Shown: positions 34,217 through 42,133 of the stretch, in pieces
Numbering within the stretch: the first letter of the stretch is position 1
How the letters are laid out: each line of letters opens with the position of its first letter
NCBI RefSeq assembly: GCF_001995215.1
Contig: NZ_MUXN01000028.1
Coordinates: 124,001-188,000, forward strand
DNA length: 64,000 bases
Direction of reading: 5' to 3'
Source: Amycolatopsis azurea DSM 43854
Lineage (GTDB): Bacteria; Actinomycetota; Actinomycetes; Mycobacteriales; Pseudonocardiaceae
Made by a program: the position numbers and the translations under genes
Notes under the pieces: generated by a model
Database searches by the model: none
What the model was told of the DNA's origin: nothing
The model's input: only the letters and a program-made list of their open reading frames with translations

Positions 34217-34294
34217 GGCGACGGGGCCGCAATGGGGGCGGCGATTGTCCAGTGCTGGGGGATTTTCATGGGGAAAATGCCATGGGGGGGAAGT

Positions 34295-35053
34295 ATGCTT
34301 CAATTCAGGCTGCTCGGACCGCTCGAAATCGTACTGCCCGACGGGAGGATTCTCGAACCGAGTTCGGAGAAGATGTGCAAGATACTCGGCATTCTCCTGC
34401 TGCGGAACGAGGTCAGCAGCGTAGACGTGCTCACCCGCGAACTGTGGGACGACAACCCGCCACGCAGTGCGCTGACCACCTTGCAAACCTACGTTTACCA
34501 CACCCGTCGCATGTTCGATCAGGCCTGCGAGACCGGCGAGGAGAAGCCGTCGCTGGTCACCCGGCCACCCGGCTACGAATTGAAGGTGCCGGCGGAACAG
34601 GTCGACACGAAGGTGTTCGAAAGATCCGTCGCCAAGGGCCGGGAGCTGCTCGGCGAGGGAGACGCCGAGGAGGCCGGGAGCATTCTCCGGCAGGGCCTTG
34701 CCTTGTGGCGTGGCCCCGCATTGGCGAATGTCGATGCCGGTGACGTCCTGCGGGGGCACATCAGCCACCTGGAGGAATTACGGATCCGTGCACTCGAATT
34801 GCGGATCGAGGCCGACCGGGCGCGGGGGCAACGTCGCGACCTGATTCCCGAGCTGCGCTCTCTCGTGGTCTCCTATCCGCTCAACGAGTGGTTCCACAGC
34901 CAGCTGATCAATGAACTGCACCACGGCGGCAGGCGCGCCGAGGCGTTGCAGGCGTATCAGGATCTGCGCCGGATCCTGAACGATGAGCTGGGTTTGGAGC
35001 CGATGGCGGAGATCCGCCGCCTGCACCGGGATCTGCTCGCGTCGACCGCGTGA
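34295..35053 (+). CDS. SARP-family pathway activator
   Basis: A 252-residue Streptomyces antibiotic regulatory protein, the size of DnrI or ActII-ORF4. The N-terminal winged helix (about 1-95) begins QFRLLGPLEIVLPDGR and includes SVDVLTRELWDDNPP. The BTAD domain (about 100-250) has RAEALQAYQDLRRILNDELG and ends LGLEPMAEIRRLHRDLL. SARPs recruit RNA polymerase through heptameric repeats, which are seen at five to seven promoters nearby. ATG 34295 is chosen for its GGGGGGAAG site and because the domain starts there; an ATG at 34268 would add 9 residues. It should switch on this cluster. Confidence 0.93.
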   Translation: MLQFRLLGPLEIVLPDGRILEPSSEKMCKILGILLLRNEVSSVDVLTRELWDDNPPRSALTTLQTYVYHTRRMFDQACETGEEKPSLVTRPPGYELKVPAEQVDTKVFERSVAKGRELLGEGDAEEAGSILRQGLALWRGPALANVDAGDVLRGHISHLEELRIRALELRIEADRARGQRRDLIPELRSLVVSYPLNEWFHSQLINELHHGGRRAEALQAYQDLRRILNDELGLEPMAEIRRLHRDLLASTA

Positions 35054-35097
35054 TTCCCGGTGCGGTCGCCATCGACGTCGACCGCACCGGGAATCAC
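35050..35097. terminator. 19-bp bidirectional terminator
   Basis: Arms 35050-35068 and 35079-35097 pair perfectly over 19 bp around a 10-nt loop. The SARP stop codon lies inside the left arm. It lies between the convergent SARP and NmrA genes. Confidence 0.75.
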
Positions 35098-35113
35098 CGG
35101 CCACTCCGGACGT

Positions 35114-35998
35114 TCAGTCCCCGCCGGGGGCGGGCGTCCATTCCGTCTTTTTCAGCCAGTGCTCGAGTGTCGCCAGCGCGGGGTGCTGGACCCGCAGCGC
35201 CGGGATGTCCGCCGAGTAACCGATCCGGTTGAGCCAGTCGTAAGCGAGTGCCTGCCACGGGTTCGTCTCTTCGAGTTCCGGGATCGGGACCGACTCGAAC
35301 CTGGCTGGGATTCCGGTGTGGCGCTCGAAGACCTCGGCGATCTGCTCGCCGGTGAGTTCGTCGCCCGCCAGTTCGATGTTCTTCCCGAGGTAGGTGCCGG
35401 GGTCGTCGAACGCGTCGGCCGCGAAGAACCCGTTGTCCGCCGCCGAGATCATCTGGAGTGGCACGCCGTCGGCGAGCCCCCGCCGGTAGACCAGTTCGTC
35501 GCCGACGAGCCGCGGCGGGTACATGTCGTTGGCGAGATTCTCCATGAAATAGGCGGGCCGCAGGAAGGTCGCGGGAAGCCCGTTCTCCCGGATCCGCTCT
35601 TCGATCCGAAGCTTGGTCTCACGCCAGTGGAGCCCCTCCGGCCGCTCCGCGCCCCCGACCGAACTGTGCACGAAGTGCTCGACCCCGGCCTCCTTGGCGA
35701 CATCGGCGACCAGGAGTCCGTGCCGCTCCTCGCCGGGCACGCCGGCGTCGCCGAGTGGTGTCTGAACACTGAAAACGCCGTAAGCGCCGTTCATCGCGGC
35801 GCGCAGCGAGGCGGCGTCGTCCATGTCGCCGCGAACGATCGTCGCGCCTTTCGCCCGCAGGTCCGCGGCCGCCGGATGGTCCGGATTCCGCACGAGGGCG
35901 TGCACGGCCCAGCCCCGTTCCAACAGGTAGCGGGCGGTCGAACCACCCTGCTTTCCGGTGGCTCCGAATACGAGGATCCATTTCTGGTCGGTCGGCAA
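35114..35998 (-). CDS. NmrA-like NAD(P)-binding protein
   Basis: A 294-residue atypical short-chain dehydrogenase. The dinucleotide motif is VFGATGKQGG (near residue 10), followed by RGDMDD and the NmrA features HFVHSSVGGAE and FLRPAYFMENL. The catalytic tyrosine of classical SDRs is not obvious. It could be a redox sensor or a quinone/ketone reductase tailoring the polyketide. The TTG at 35998 is chosen: it lies 7 nt after GGGAGGAG, whereas no ATG occurs before the nucleotide-binding motif. Its promoter carries SARP heptads, which places it in the regulon. Confidence 0.8.
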   Translation of the reverse strand: MPTDQKWILVFGATGKQGGSTARYLLERGWAVHALVRNPDHPAAADLRAKGATIVRGDMDDAASLRAAMNGAYGVFSVQTPLGDAGVPGEERHGLLVADVAKEAGVEHFVHSSVGGAERPEGLHWRETKLRIEERIRENGLPATFLRPAYFMENLANDMYPPRLVGDELVYRRGLADGVPLQMISAADNGFFAADAFDDPGTYLGKNIELAGDELTGEQIAEVFERHTGIPARFESVPIPELEETNPWQALAYDWLNRIGYSADIPALRVQHPALATLEHWLKKTEWTPAPGGD

Positions 35999-36049
35999 CT
36001 GTCTTCTCCTCCCTCGGCCGGCGCAGCGAGTACCGCGCGTGGTGGTCCC

Positions 36050-36092
36050 ACTGTGCTGGCGGCCGCTTGAACGGCGCTGGAACAGGTGTCGA
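36050..36092 (-). promoter_or_regulatory. SARP-type promoter for the NmrA gene
   Basis: On the minus strand TCGACAC (36092-36086), TCCAGCG (36081-36075) and TCAAGCG (36070-36064), 11-bp period, then 8 bp, then CACAGT (36055-36050). About 45 nt of leader precede the TTG. Confidence 0.65.
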
Positions 36093-36112
36093 ATGAGGAA
36101 TCCTCGGACGAC

Positions 36113-36161
36113 CCCGAGGGCCACATCGAGCGACCCGGAGTCCCTTGATGTGGCCCTCACG
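36113..36161. terminator. Hairpin after the medium-chain reductase
   Basis: GAGGGCCACATC (36116-36127) pairs perfectly with 36147-36158; one G-U and two more pairs extend the stem inward. It probably ends the leftward transporter-reductase operon and insulates the NmrA promoter. Confidence 0.55.
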
Positions 36162-36184
36162 GCCTTGATCGGCCGAGTCCGTGG

Positions 36185-37099
36185 TCAGTCGGCGACGAGG
36201 ACGATCTTGCCCCGCACGTGCCCGGTTTCGACCTCCCGATGTGCCTCGGCGGCCCGCGAGAACGGGTACGACGCCTGGATGTGGATCCGCAGCTTGCCCG
36301 CGGTGTGCAATTCCGCGAGTTCGCTCAGCCGCTCCGCTGTGCGAGTGCCGCCGAGCATGGCGACACCGTGCTGCCGCGACCCCATGAAGTCGCCGATGGT
36401 CCCCACCCGGTCCTTGTTCTCGACGAGTTCGAGGGAAGGGGCGATGGCGTCCTTGCTGGCGGCGTCGAGCGCGGCGTCGACACCCTGCGGCGCGAGAGCG
36501 CGGACCCTGTCGACGAGTCCCGGGCCGTAGGCGACCGGGATGGCGCCGAGCTCACGGAGGTACTCGTGGTTGCGCTCGCTCGCCGTGCCGATGACCGTGG
36601 CGCCCCATTCGCGGGCCAGTTGCACGGCCATGGTGCCGACCCCGCCCGCCGCGCCGTGGATCAGCACGGTGTCACCCTTGCCGACCTTCAGCGCGGTGAG
36701 CGCGAGATGCGCTGTCTGCCCGCAGACGGACAGGACCCCGGCGTCCTCCCAGGACATCCCCGCCGGCTTGACGATCATGTCGCCGGCGCTGACCGTCACC
36801 ACCTCGCCGACGGCGTTCATCGTGGTGAACGCGATGACCTCGGTACCGGCTTCCCAGCCGGTCACGCCAGGGCCGACCTCGTCGATCACGCCGGCGAACT
36901 CGTTGCCGGTGGTCTGGGGAAAGGACACCTCGACGTACCCCTGGACGTCGCCGCGGCGGACCATGGTGTCGAAGGGCTGCACCCCGGCCGCCCGCACCCG
37001 GACCCGCACTTCGCCCTCACCGGCGTGCGGCTCCTCGATCTCGACGGTCTCCAGTACCTCGGGTCCGCCGTAGGTGGCGAAGACGACCGCTTTGGACAT
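36185..37099 (-). CDS. Medium-chain quinone/enoyl reductase (zinc-free)
   Basis: A 304-residue MDR-superfamily protein. GNEFAGVIDEVGPGV and the NADPH motif HGAAGGVGTMAVQLA (about 148-162) are typical of zinc-independent quinone oxidoreductases. Related proteins in actinorhodin-like clusters (ActVI-ORF2/4) act as enoyl reductases on the pyran ring. That role is plausible here but not proven. It is the last gene of a leftward operon with the DHA2 transporter and the four-helix protein. Confidence 0.82.
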   Translation of the reverse strand: MSKAVVFATYGGPEVLETVEIEEPHAGEGEVRVRVRAAGVQPFDTMVRRGDVQGYVEVSFPQTTGNEFAGVIDEVGPGVTGWEAGTEVIAFTTMNAVGEVVTVSAGDMIVKPAGMSWEDAGVLSVCGQTAHLALTALKVGKGDTVLIHGAAGGVGTMAVQLAREWGATVIGTASERNHEYLRELGAIPVAYGPGLVDRVRALAPQGVDAALDAASKDAIAPSLELVENKDRVGTIGDFMGSRQHGVAMLGGTRTAERLSELAELHTAGKLRIHIQASYPFSRAAEAHREVETGHVRGKIVLVAD

Positions 37100-37124
37100 G
37101 ACACTCCTTTGGGTTGTGGTGATT

Positions 37125-38759
37125 TCAGTGGTTTCCGGTCTGTACGGGCGCGCTTTCGGTTTCGCTGTCCGGCTTGCTCGCGGGCTGCCAGGACTGTCCG
37201 GGTTTCGCGGCGCCCGCGCCCCAGTTGCCGCCGCCCCAGGCGTTCCCCGCGGGCTGCTTGCCCGGGAACCAGCGGAACACCACCGCCGCTCCGATCAGCG
37301 CGACGATCGCGGCGCACAACGAACTCACGTGCATCGCGGAGACGAAGGACTCCCTGGCCGAATCCACCAGGCCTGGCGCCCCGCCGCCTGCCTTTTGCGC
37401 CACCGCGAGGGTCGCCTCGATCGACTCGCCCGCCGCGGCACGCTGCGCCGCCGGGAGCGCGCCGAGGTCTCCGTCGATCTCGGACCGGTAGACGGCGCCG
37501 AGCACGGCACCGAGGATCGCCACCCCGAGCGCGGTTCCGACCTGGCGCATGGTGTTGTTCATCGCCGAGCCGACCGCGGCCTTCTCCCTCGGGATGGACA
37601 TCATGATCGACACCGCCGCGGGCGGCATGACGTTCGCGATCCCCGTGCCCAGCACGAAGTACACCGGCAGGATCGCCGCCAGCGGGCTCTGCTCCTCGAT
37701 CAGCAGGAGCGAACCCAGCGCGGCCGCGACCACGAGCAGGGCGGCCGAACAGACGATCTTCGGCCCGAACCGGGCGGCCGTCTTCGAGCTGAGCGGCCCG
37801 AAGACCATCATCGCCAAGGCCAGCGCCAGCATGCACGCTCCCGCCTGCAGCGGGGTGTATCCCCGCACCGACTGGAGATAGAACGCGCTGAAGAAGAGGA
37901 ACCCCGCCATCGCGAAGGAAACGAAGCCCACCGCGGCGATCGCGACGGTGAACGCCGGCTTGCGGAAGAAACCGATGTCGAAGGCGGGCTGGTCGATGCG
38001 CTTCTCGTGCAGCACGAACAGCACCAGCACGACGATGCCCGCCGCGATCGGGGCCCACACCAGCGGCGCGGTGAAGGACGCCAGACGACCACCCTCGATG
38101 ACGCCGTACACGATCAGCACGAGACCGGCGATGGACAACAGCATCCCGACGATGTCGAGCTTGCGGCGGTACGGGGCACGGGACTCCGGCACGACCAGCA
38201 CCACCGCGAGGATCGTCAGCGCGACCAGCGGCACGTTGATCAGGAAGATCGAGCCCCACCAGAAGTTCTCCAGCAGGAGACCGCCGGTGACCGGGCCCAG
38301 TGCGAGGGCGACCCCGATGGCGGCCGTCCAGACACCGATCGCCTTCGCCCGTTCCTGTAGCGGGAAGACCGCGGCGATGATGGCCAGGGTGCACGGCATG
38401 ACCGCCGCGGCGCCGAGCCCCATCACACTGCGCGCGACGATCAGCTGGACGGGGTCCTGCGCGTAGGCCGAGGCGAGCGAGGCCAGCCCGAACAGGGCGA
38501 GGCCGATCAGCAGGATCCGCTTCCGCCCCGCCCGGTCGGCCAGCACGCCCCAGCTGAAGAGGAGGGCGGCGAAGACCAGCGTGTACGAGCTGAGTGCCCA
38601 CTCCAGCTCGCTGTGTGTCGCGCCGAGCCCCGCGACCGGGTCGGCCAGCGTCTTGAGCGACACGTTGAGGATCGTGGTGTCGATGATGACCGCCATCAGA
38701 CTGCCGACCAGCACCGCGAGGATCCGCCACCGCTTCGGGTGACCTGTGTCCTGGTTCAT
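37125..38759 (-). CDS. DHA2-type MFS efflux pump (EmrB/QacA-like)
   Basis: A 544-residue 14-helix transporter. MAVIIDTTILNVSLKTLA in helix 1, LADRAGRKR in loop 2-3 and the motif-C region LALGPVTGGLLLENFWWGSIFLINVP are characteristic of DHA2 drug exporters. Probably exports the polyketide product and gives self-resistance. It lies between a small four-helix protein and a reductase in one operon that is divergent from a MarR gene. Confidence 0.9.
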   Translation of the reverse strand: MNQDTGHPKRWRILAVLVGSLMAVIIDTTILNVSLKTLADPVAGLGATHSELEWALSSYTLVFAALLFSWGVLADRAGRKRILLIGLALFGLASLASAYAQDPVQLIVARSVMGLGAAAVMPCTLAIIAAVFPLQERAKAIGVWTAAIGVALALGPVTGGLLLENFWWGSIFLINVPLVALTILAVVLVVPESRAPYRRKLDIVGMLLSIAGLVLIVYGVIEGGRLASFTAPLVWAPIAAGIVVLVLFVLHEKRIDQPAFDIGFFRKPAFTVAIAAVGFVSFAMAGFLFFSAFYLQSVRGYTPLQAGACMLALALAMMVFGPLSSKTAARFGPKIVCSAALLVVAAALGSLLLIEEQSPLAAILPVYFVLGTGIANVMPPAAVSIMMSIPREKAAVGSAMNNTMRQVGTALGVAILGAVLGAVYRSEIDGDLGALPAAQRAAAGESIEATLAVAQKAGGGAPGLVDSARESFVSAMHVSSLCAAIVALIGAAVVFRWFPGKQPAGNAWGGGNWGAGAAKPGQSWQPASKPDSETESAPVQTGNH

Positions 38760-38793
38760 CTTTCTTGCCCCCTGGTTACGTTCTTCGCCTTTC

Positions 38794-39219
38794 TCAGCCG
38801 TCGGACCGCGCGAACCGGCTGGTCCTGCGCATGCCGACGATCAGGATCAAGGCCAGCGAAAGGTGGATCAGGCCGAGCAGCAGGCGCTCGGTGATGGTGA
38901 ATCCGGGCATGTACGGCAGGGTCCCGAGGAAGACGACGAGGGCGATGACCGTCCAGACCGTCAGCCCCGCCTTGCCGACGAATCGCTCGAGAAGGGCCAG
39001 CGACGCCCAGCCCGCCAGCACCGCCGCGACGACCGTGACCCCCACCGCGACCGGCTCGAGTTCCGCGCGGGCGTCCGAGCCGAAGGACTCCGGGACCGTG
39101 ATGCCGAAACCGAACGCGTAGGTGACGAGCGTCCAGAGCACCACGGGCGTCACGATCGCCGCGATGACGACGAGCCCACGCCCGCGCCGCGTGTCGTTCT
39201 TGATCTCGGTGGTGCTCAT
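38794..39219 (-). CDS. Four-helix membrane protein (DUF6069-like)
   Basis: A 141-residue membrane protein with four hydrophobic segments: GLVVIAAIVTPVVLWTLVTYAF, VAVGVTVVAAVLAGWASLAL, LTVWTVIALVVFLGTLPY and LLLGLIHLSLALILIVG. Similar small proteins, annotated DUF6069 in my memory, accompany transporters in actinobacteria; this name is tentative. ATG 39219 follows GGAGG. It is the first gene of the exporter operon, so it may assist the pump. Confidence 0.6.
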   Translation of the reverse strand: MSTTEIKNDTRRGRGLVVIAAIVTPVVLWTLVTYAFGFGITVPESFGSDARAELEPVAVGVTVVAAVLAGWASLALLERFVGKAGLTVWTVIALVVFLGTLPYMPGFTITERLLLGLIHLSLALILIVGMRRTSRFARSDG

Positions 39220-39279
39220 GGGGCCTCCATCGGCTACCGGTATCAGTGCGCTGGTCAAGTAAGTGACTCCGGCAAATAT

Positions 39280-39313
39280 ATGCGCGGCGCAGATAAATTG
39301 CAATGCGCATCTG
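39280..39313. promoter_or_regulatory. Candidate MarR operator region
   Basis: In the 113-bp divergent gap, ATGCGC (39280-39285) and GCGCAT (39305-39310), plus CAGAT (39290-39294) and ATCTG (39309-39313), form nested inverted repeats in an AT-rich patch. Either could bind the MarR protein encoded next door. Confidence 0.35.
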
Positions 39314-39332
39314 TTCAGGTAGCCTGATGGCC

Positions 39333-39800
39333 ATGAACGACCCGTCCCTAGCCCTCATCGAGCACGCCCTGGGGCGATTGCGGCGCAACCAGACCCGGCG
39401 GAGTCTCGGCAAGATCGCGGAGCAACACCCTCCGGCCCAGGTCGACCTGAGCCTGATCCCGGTGCTGTACGCGGTGGAGGAGGGCGCGGAGGCCGGCACC
39501 GAAGGCGTCACCGTGGGACTGGTCGCGGAACGGATCGGGCTCGACCCGTCCCGCGCCAGCCGGATGGTCGGGAGCGCGATCCAGGCCGGCTACGTCGAAC
39601 GAGTGGCCTCGCAGACGGACGGGCGGCGCATCCAGCTGCGGCTCACCGACGCCGGCGCCAAACTGGCCGAGGAAGCCCACAAGTTCCGGCAGGCGTTCCT
39701 CGGCCAGGCGATCGCGCATTGGTCCGAACACGACCGGACCGAACTGGCCCGGTTGTTCAGCCGGTTCACCGAAGACCTCTCGAAAACCGACCCGTGCTAG
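39333..39800 (+). CDS. MarR-family regulator of the exporter operon
   Basis: A 155-residue MarR protein. The recognition region is LVAERIGLDPSRASRMVGSAIQAGYVERV and the wing is QTDGRRIQLRLTDAGAKLAEE. Divergent from the exporter operon, it probably senses a late intermediate or product and derepresses export. The ATG at 39333 is chosen; one at 39327 is also possible and no strong ribosome site favours either. Its stop overlaps the stop of the convergent gene by 3 bp. Confidence 0.87.
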   Translation: MNDPSLALIEHALGRLRRNQTRRSLGKIAEQHPPAQVDLSLIPVLYAVEEGAEAGTEGVTVGLVAERIGLDPSRASRMVGSAIQAGYVERVASQTDGRRIQLRLTDAGAKLAEEAHKFRQAFLGQAIAHWSEHDRTELARLFSRFTEDLSKTDPC

Positions 39801-40633
39801 CCGAGAGTGACCGAGGCGCGCCGGGCACGTAGCCGGGCGCCCTGCCCGAACACGCCGTCGGTGAACAACCCGAACCCCAGGCTCAGCTGGTTGGGCAGGA
39901 TCTCCGCCTCGGGGCCGTCCTGATTCTTCTTCAGATACTCGGCGTCGAGTGAACGCAGTCCGATCTTGTCGACGGTGAGCACCTCGGCCCCGTCCAGCAG
40001 CCAGCACACCTGGCGCGCCGCCGGATCGAGCCGGACGGCGAAGTCGTGGAAATGGCCCGGCTCGCGCGTGGCCACCGGGACGGCGTACGAGAACACCGCG
40101 TGCGTCTTCCCCGGCCGGGGCAACCGCTCGTAGAGCGCGTACACCCGGCGCCGGGTCAGGACGAAGTCGAACACCAGACCCGACTCCATGTCCACGCAGA
40201 TCATCCCGGCCATCCCGAGGCGGAGATCCGAGTCCAGGTCGACGTCGTCGCCGAGGTCGTGCTTGTCGAGTCCGAAGAACTGCGCGGACATCTCCAGCTT
40301 CGCGGTGAGCGGCACCTCGGGCGGCACGTCGAAGCCCAGCACCCCGCCCGCGGAGGTGCGCTCGGCGAACGCCGCCCAGCGGATGTGCTCGCCGGGCCCG
40401 CCGGGACCCGGAAGGGCGAACGCGGCGTCGCCGGTGACCGGGTCGCTGCCCGGCGGCTCGACGACCAGGCCGGCCGCCGAATGCCAGAAGACGCCGTCTC
40501 CCAGCGGTAACGCGCCCGACGGGCGGATCCGCCACCGGGCGTCGGCGCCCTCGTGGTCCAGCCCCGCGCGGAAATCGTCCTGGAACACCACATCGCCGTC
40601 GACGGCGTACTCGATTTCGTCGGTGGAGGTCAT
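39797..40633 (-). CDS. Uncharacterised protein in the ketoreductase operon (DUF6081-like)
   Basis: A 278-residue soluble protein without signal peptide. The opening VVFQDDFRAGLD and later motifs DAEYLKKNQDGPEAEILPNQ and FGLFTDGVFGQGARLRARRA suggest a beta-sandwich, concanavalin/laminin-G-like protein of a family that I recall only as DUF6081 from actinobacterial natural-product clusters. It follows the ketoreductase by 33 bp and is co-transcribed from the SARP-type promoter at 41484. It may be a lyase, cyclase or binding protein; no catalytic residues can be named. Confidence 0.6.
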   Translation of the reverse strand: MTSTDEIEYAVDGDVVFQDDFRAGLDHEGADARWRIRPSGALPLGDGVFWHSAAGLVVEPPGSDPVTGDAAFALPGPGGPGEHIRWAAFAERTSAGGVLGFDVPPEVPLTAKLEMSAQFFGLDKHDLGDDVDLDSDLRLGMAGMICVDMESGLVFDFVLTRRRVYALYERLPRPGKTHAVFSYAVPVATREPGHFHDFAVRLDPAARQVCWLLDGAEVLTVDKIGLRSLDAEYLKKNQDGPEAEILPNQLSLGFGLFTDGVFGQGARLRARRASVTLG

Positions 40634-40666
40634 CGACGCTCCTTTCTCCGTCCAAAATGGATCGGT

Positions 40667-41452
40667 CTAGTAGTTGCCGAGGCCGCCGCAGACGTTGAGC
40701 GCCTGCGCGGTGACCGCGCCCGCGTCCTCGCCGATCAGGTACTCGACCATCGCCGACACCTCGCGTGGCTCCACGTACCGCCCGATCGGAACCCGCGTGG
40801 TGATCCGCGCGTGGGTTTCCTCCTCGTCGACGCCCCAGATGCCCGCGTAGTGCGTGCGGACGCGCTCGGCCATCGGTGTCTCGACGAAACCGGGGCACAC
40901 CGCGTTGACCGTGACACCGGTCTTCGCGAGCTCCAGGCCCCACGCCTTGGTCAGGCCGACGACGCCGTGTTTCGACGCCGAGTACGGAGCGCCGTGCAGT
41001 ACGCCCTGCTTGCCGCCGGTCGAGGCGATGTTGATGACCCGGCCGCTGTCCTGCTTCAGCATCCCGCCCGCGGTGAGGACCTCCTTCGTCGTCACGAACA
41101 CGCTGTTGAGATTGGTGTTGATGACGTCGAACCAGGTCTCGTCGTCGATCTCCGCGGTGATCCCGCCGCCGTTGCGGCCCGCGTTGTTGACGAGGATGTC
41201 GATCGGGCCGTAGCGCTCGACGGCGTTCGCCACGAGCCGCCGTACCTGGTCCGGCACGCTCACGTCACAGCTGCCGCCGTCGACGTCGAGCCCCTGTCCG
41301 CGCAGGTCCTCGACCGTCTTGGCGACCGCGTCGTCATGTCGCGAGCAGATGTAGACGCTGATTCCCGAGCGGGCGAGGCGCTGGGTGATGTCCAGGCCGA
41401 TGCCGCTGGTGGCCCCGGTGACCAGAGCCACGCGCCGGGTCTTGTCCGCCAT
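40667..41452 (-). CDS. Type II PKS C-9 ketoreductase (ActIII-like)
   Basis: A 261-residue SDR, exactly the length of ActIII. NADPH motif TGATSGIG (12-19), catalytic S144, Y157 and K161 in STGGKQGVLHGAPYSASKH, and the signature endings PGFVETPMAERVR and ALNVCGGLGNY. It reduces the C-9 carbonyl of the poly-beta-ketone after first-ring folding. The PGG motif at ActIII positions 94-96 reads NGG here: N94 replaces the stereocontrol proline. ATG 41452 follows GGAGGG. It heads an operon with the DUF6081-like gene. Confidence 0.93.
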   Translation of the reverse strand: MADKTRRVALVTGATSGIGLDITQRLARSGISVYICSRHDDAVAKTVEDLRGQGLDVDGGSCDVSVPDQVRRLVANAVERYGPIDILVNNAGRNGGGITAEIDDETWFDVINTNLNSVFVTTKEVLTAGGMLKQDSGRVINIASTGGKQGVLHGAPYSASKHGVVGLTKAWGLELAKTGVTVNAVCPGFVETPMAERVRTHYAGIWGVDEEETHARITTRVPIGRYVEPREVSAMVEYLIGEDAGAVTAQALNVCGGLGNY

Positions 41453-41483
41453 GTCTTTCCCTCCGTAGCCGTCTCCTGGGCGA

Positions 41484-41526
41484 ATGCTCGTCCGGACGGC
41501 TCGACCAGCGGTCGAACAGGCCTGGA
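41484..41526 (-). promoter_or_regulatory. SARP-type promoter for the ketoreductase operon
   Basis: On the minus strand TCCAGGC (41526-41520), TCGACCG (41515-41509) and TCGAGCC (41504-41498), 11-bp period, then 8 bp, then GAGCAT (41489-41484). Back-to-back with the next site, 9 bp apart. Confidence 0.7.
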
Positions 41527-41535
41527 AAGTGCCGC

Positions 41536-41578
41536 CCGTGCCCGGTTCGAGCGGGCGTCGAGCCACCCGGTCCACCGT
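41536..41578 (+). promoter_or_regulatory. SARP-type promoter for the SnoaL/NTF2-like gene
   Basis: CCGTGCC (41536-41542), TCGAGCG (41547-41553) and TCGAGCC (41558-41564), 11-bp period, then 8 bp, then CACCGT (41573-41578). A leader of about 36 nt follows. Confidence 0.7.
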
Positions 41579-41620
41579 GGACGGAGGCGAAAAGTCAAGC
41601 GGGCCACCAGGAGGAGCCGT

Positions 41621-42070
41621 ATGCCCAGCACGTATTCCCGCACCGACCTGTACGCGGAGGTCCAGCAGTTCTACGCCCGGCAGATGCAGCTGCTCGACGG
41701 GGGCGCGTTCGAGGCCTATGCCGAGACCTTCACCGAGGACGGCGAGTTCCGGCACACCCCCGGCCGGGAACCCGCCCGCACCCGCGCGGGCATCAGCGCC
41801 GAACTGCACGAATTCCATAAACGGTTCGACGACGATCCGGTCCAGCGCAGGCACTGGTTCGGGATGATGAACCTCGAACCGCAGGACGACGACACGATCC
41901 GTGCCACGGTGTACGCGCTGGTGGTCACCACTCGCCCTGGCGGAAAGCCCGCGATCGCCCCGAGTTGCGTGGTGTACGACGTGCTCGTGTGGGAGGACGG
42001 CGAGCTGTTCAACCGGTCGCGGCGGGTCGAGCACGACCAGCTCTTCGGATCGGCCGCGGCGGCGAGCTAG
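41621..42070 (+). CDS. NTF2/SnoaL-fold protein (ActVI-ORFA-like)
   Basis: A 149-residue cone-shaped alpha+beta-barrel protein of the SnoaL_4/NTF2 superfamily. LYAEVQQFYARQMQLLDGG, FTEDGEFRHTPG and PSCVVYDVLVWEDGELFNRSRRVEHD strongly recall ActVI-ORFA of actinorhodin biosynthesis, an accessory protein of unclear catalytic role in pyran-ring tailoring. ATG 41621 follows AGGAGGAG. A single-gene transcript, ended by a 28-bp hairpin. Driven by its own SARP-type promoter. Confidence 0.83.
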   Translation: MPSTYSRTDLYAEVQQFYARQMQLLDGGAFEAYAETFTEDGEFRHTPGREPARTRAGISAELHEFHKRFDDDPVQRRHWFGMMNLEPQDDDTIRATVYALVVTTRPGGKPAIAPSCVVYDVLVWEDGELFNRSRRVEHDQLFGSAAAAS

Positions 42071-42072
42071 AG

Positions 42073-42133
42073 GAAGTACGTGATGGCCCCCTTCATTGCG
42101 TCTAGCGCAGTGAAGGGGGCCATCACGTACTTC
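42073..42133. terminator. 28-bp hairpin terminator
   Basis: Arms 42073-42100 and 42106-42133 pair over 28 bp with one G-U, loop TCTAG, followed by TCTTG. It directly follows the stop of the SnoaL-like gene. The left arm is nearly identical to the sequence cut off by the right window edge (63972-64000). Confidence 0.75.

Noticed and set aside
34136..34294. N-terminal extension of the SARP
   Set aside because: The extra 53 residues are not part of the domain, and the ATG at 34295 has the better ribosome site.
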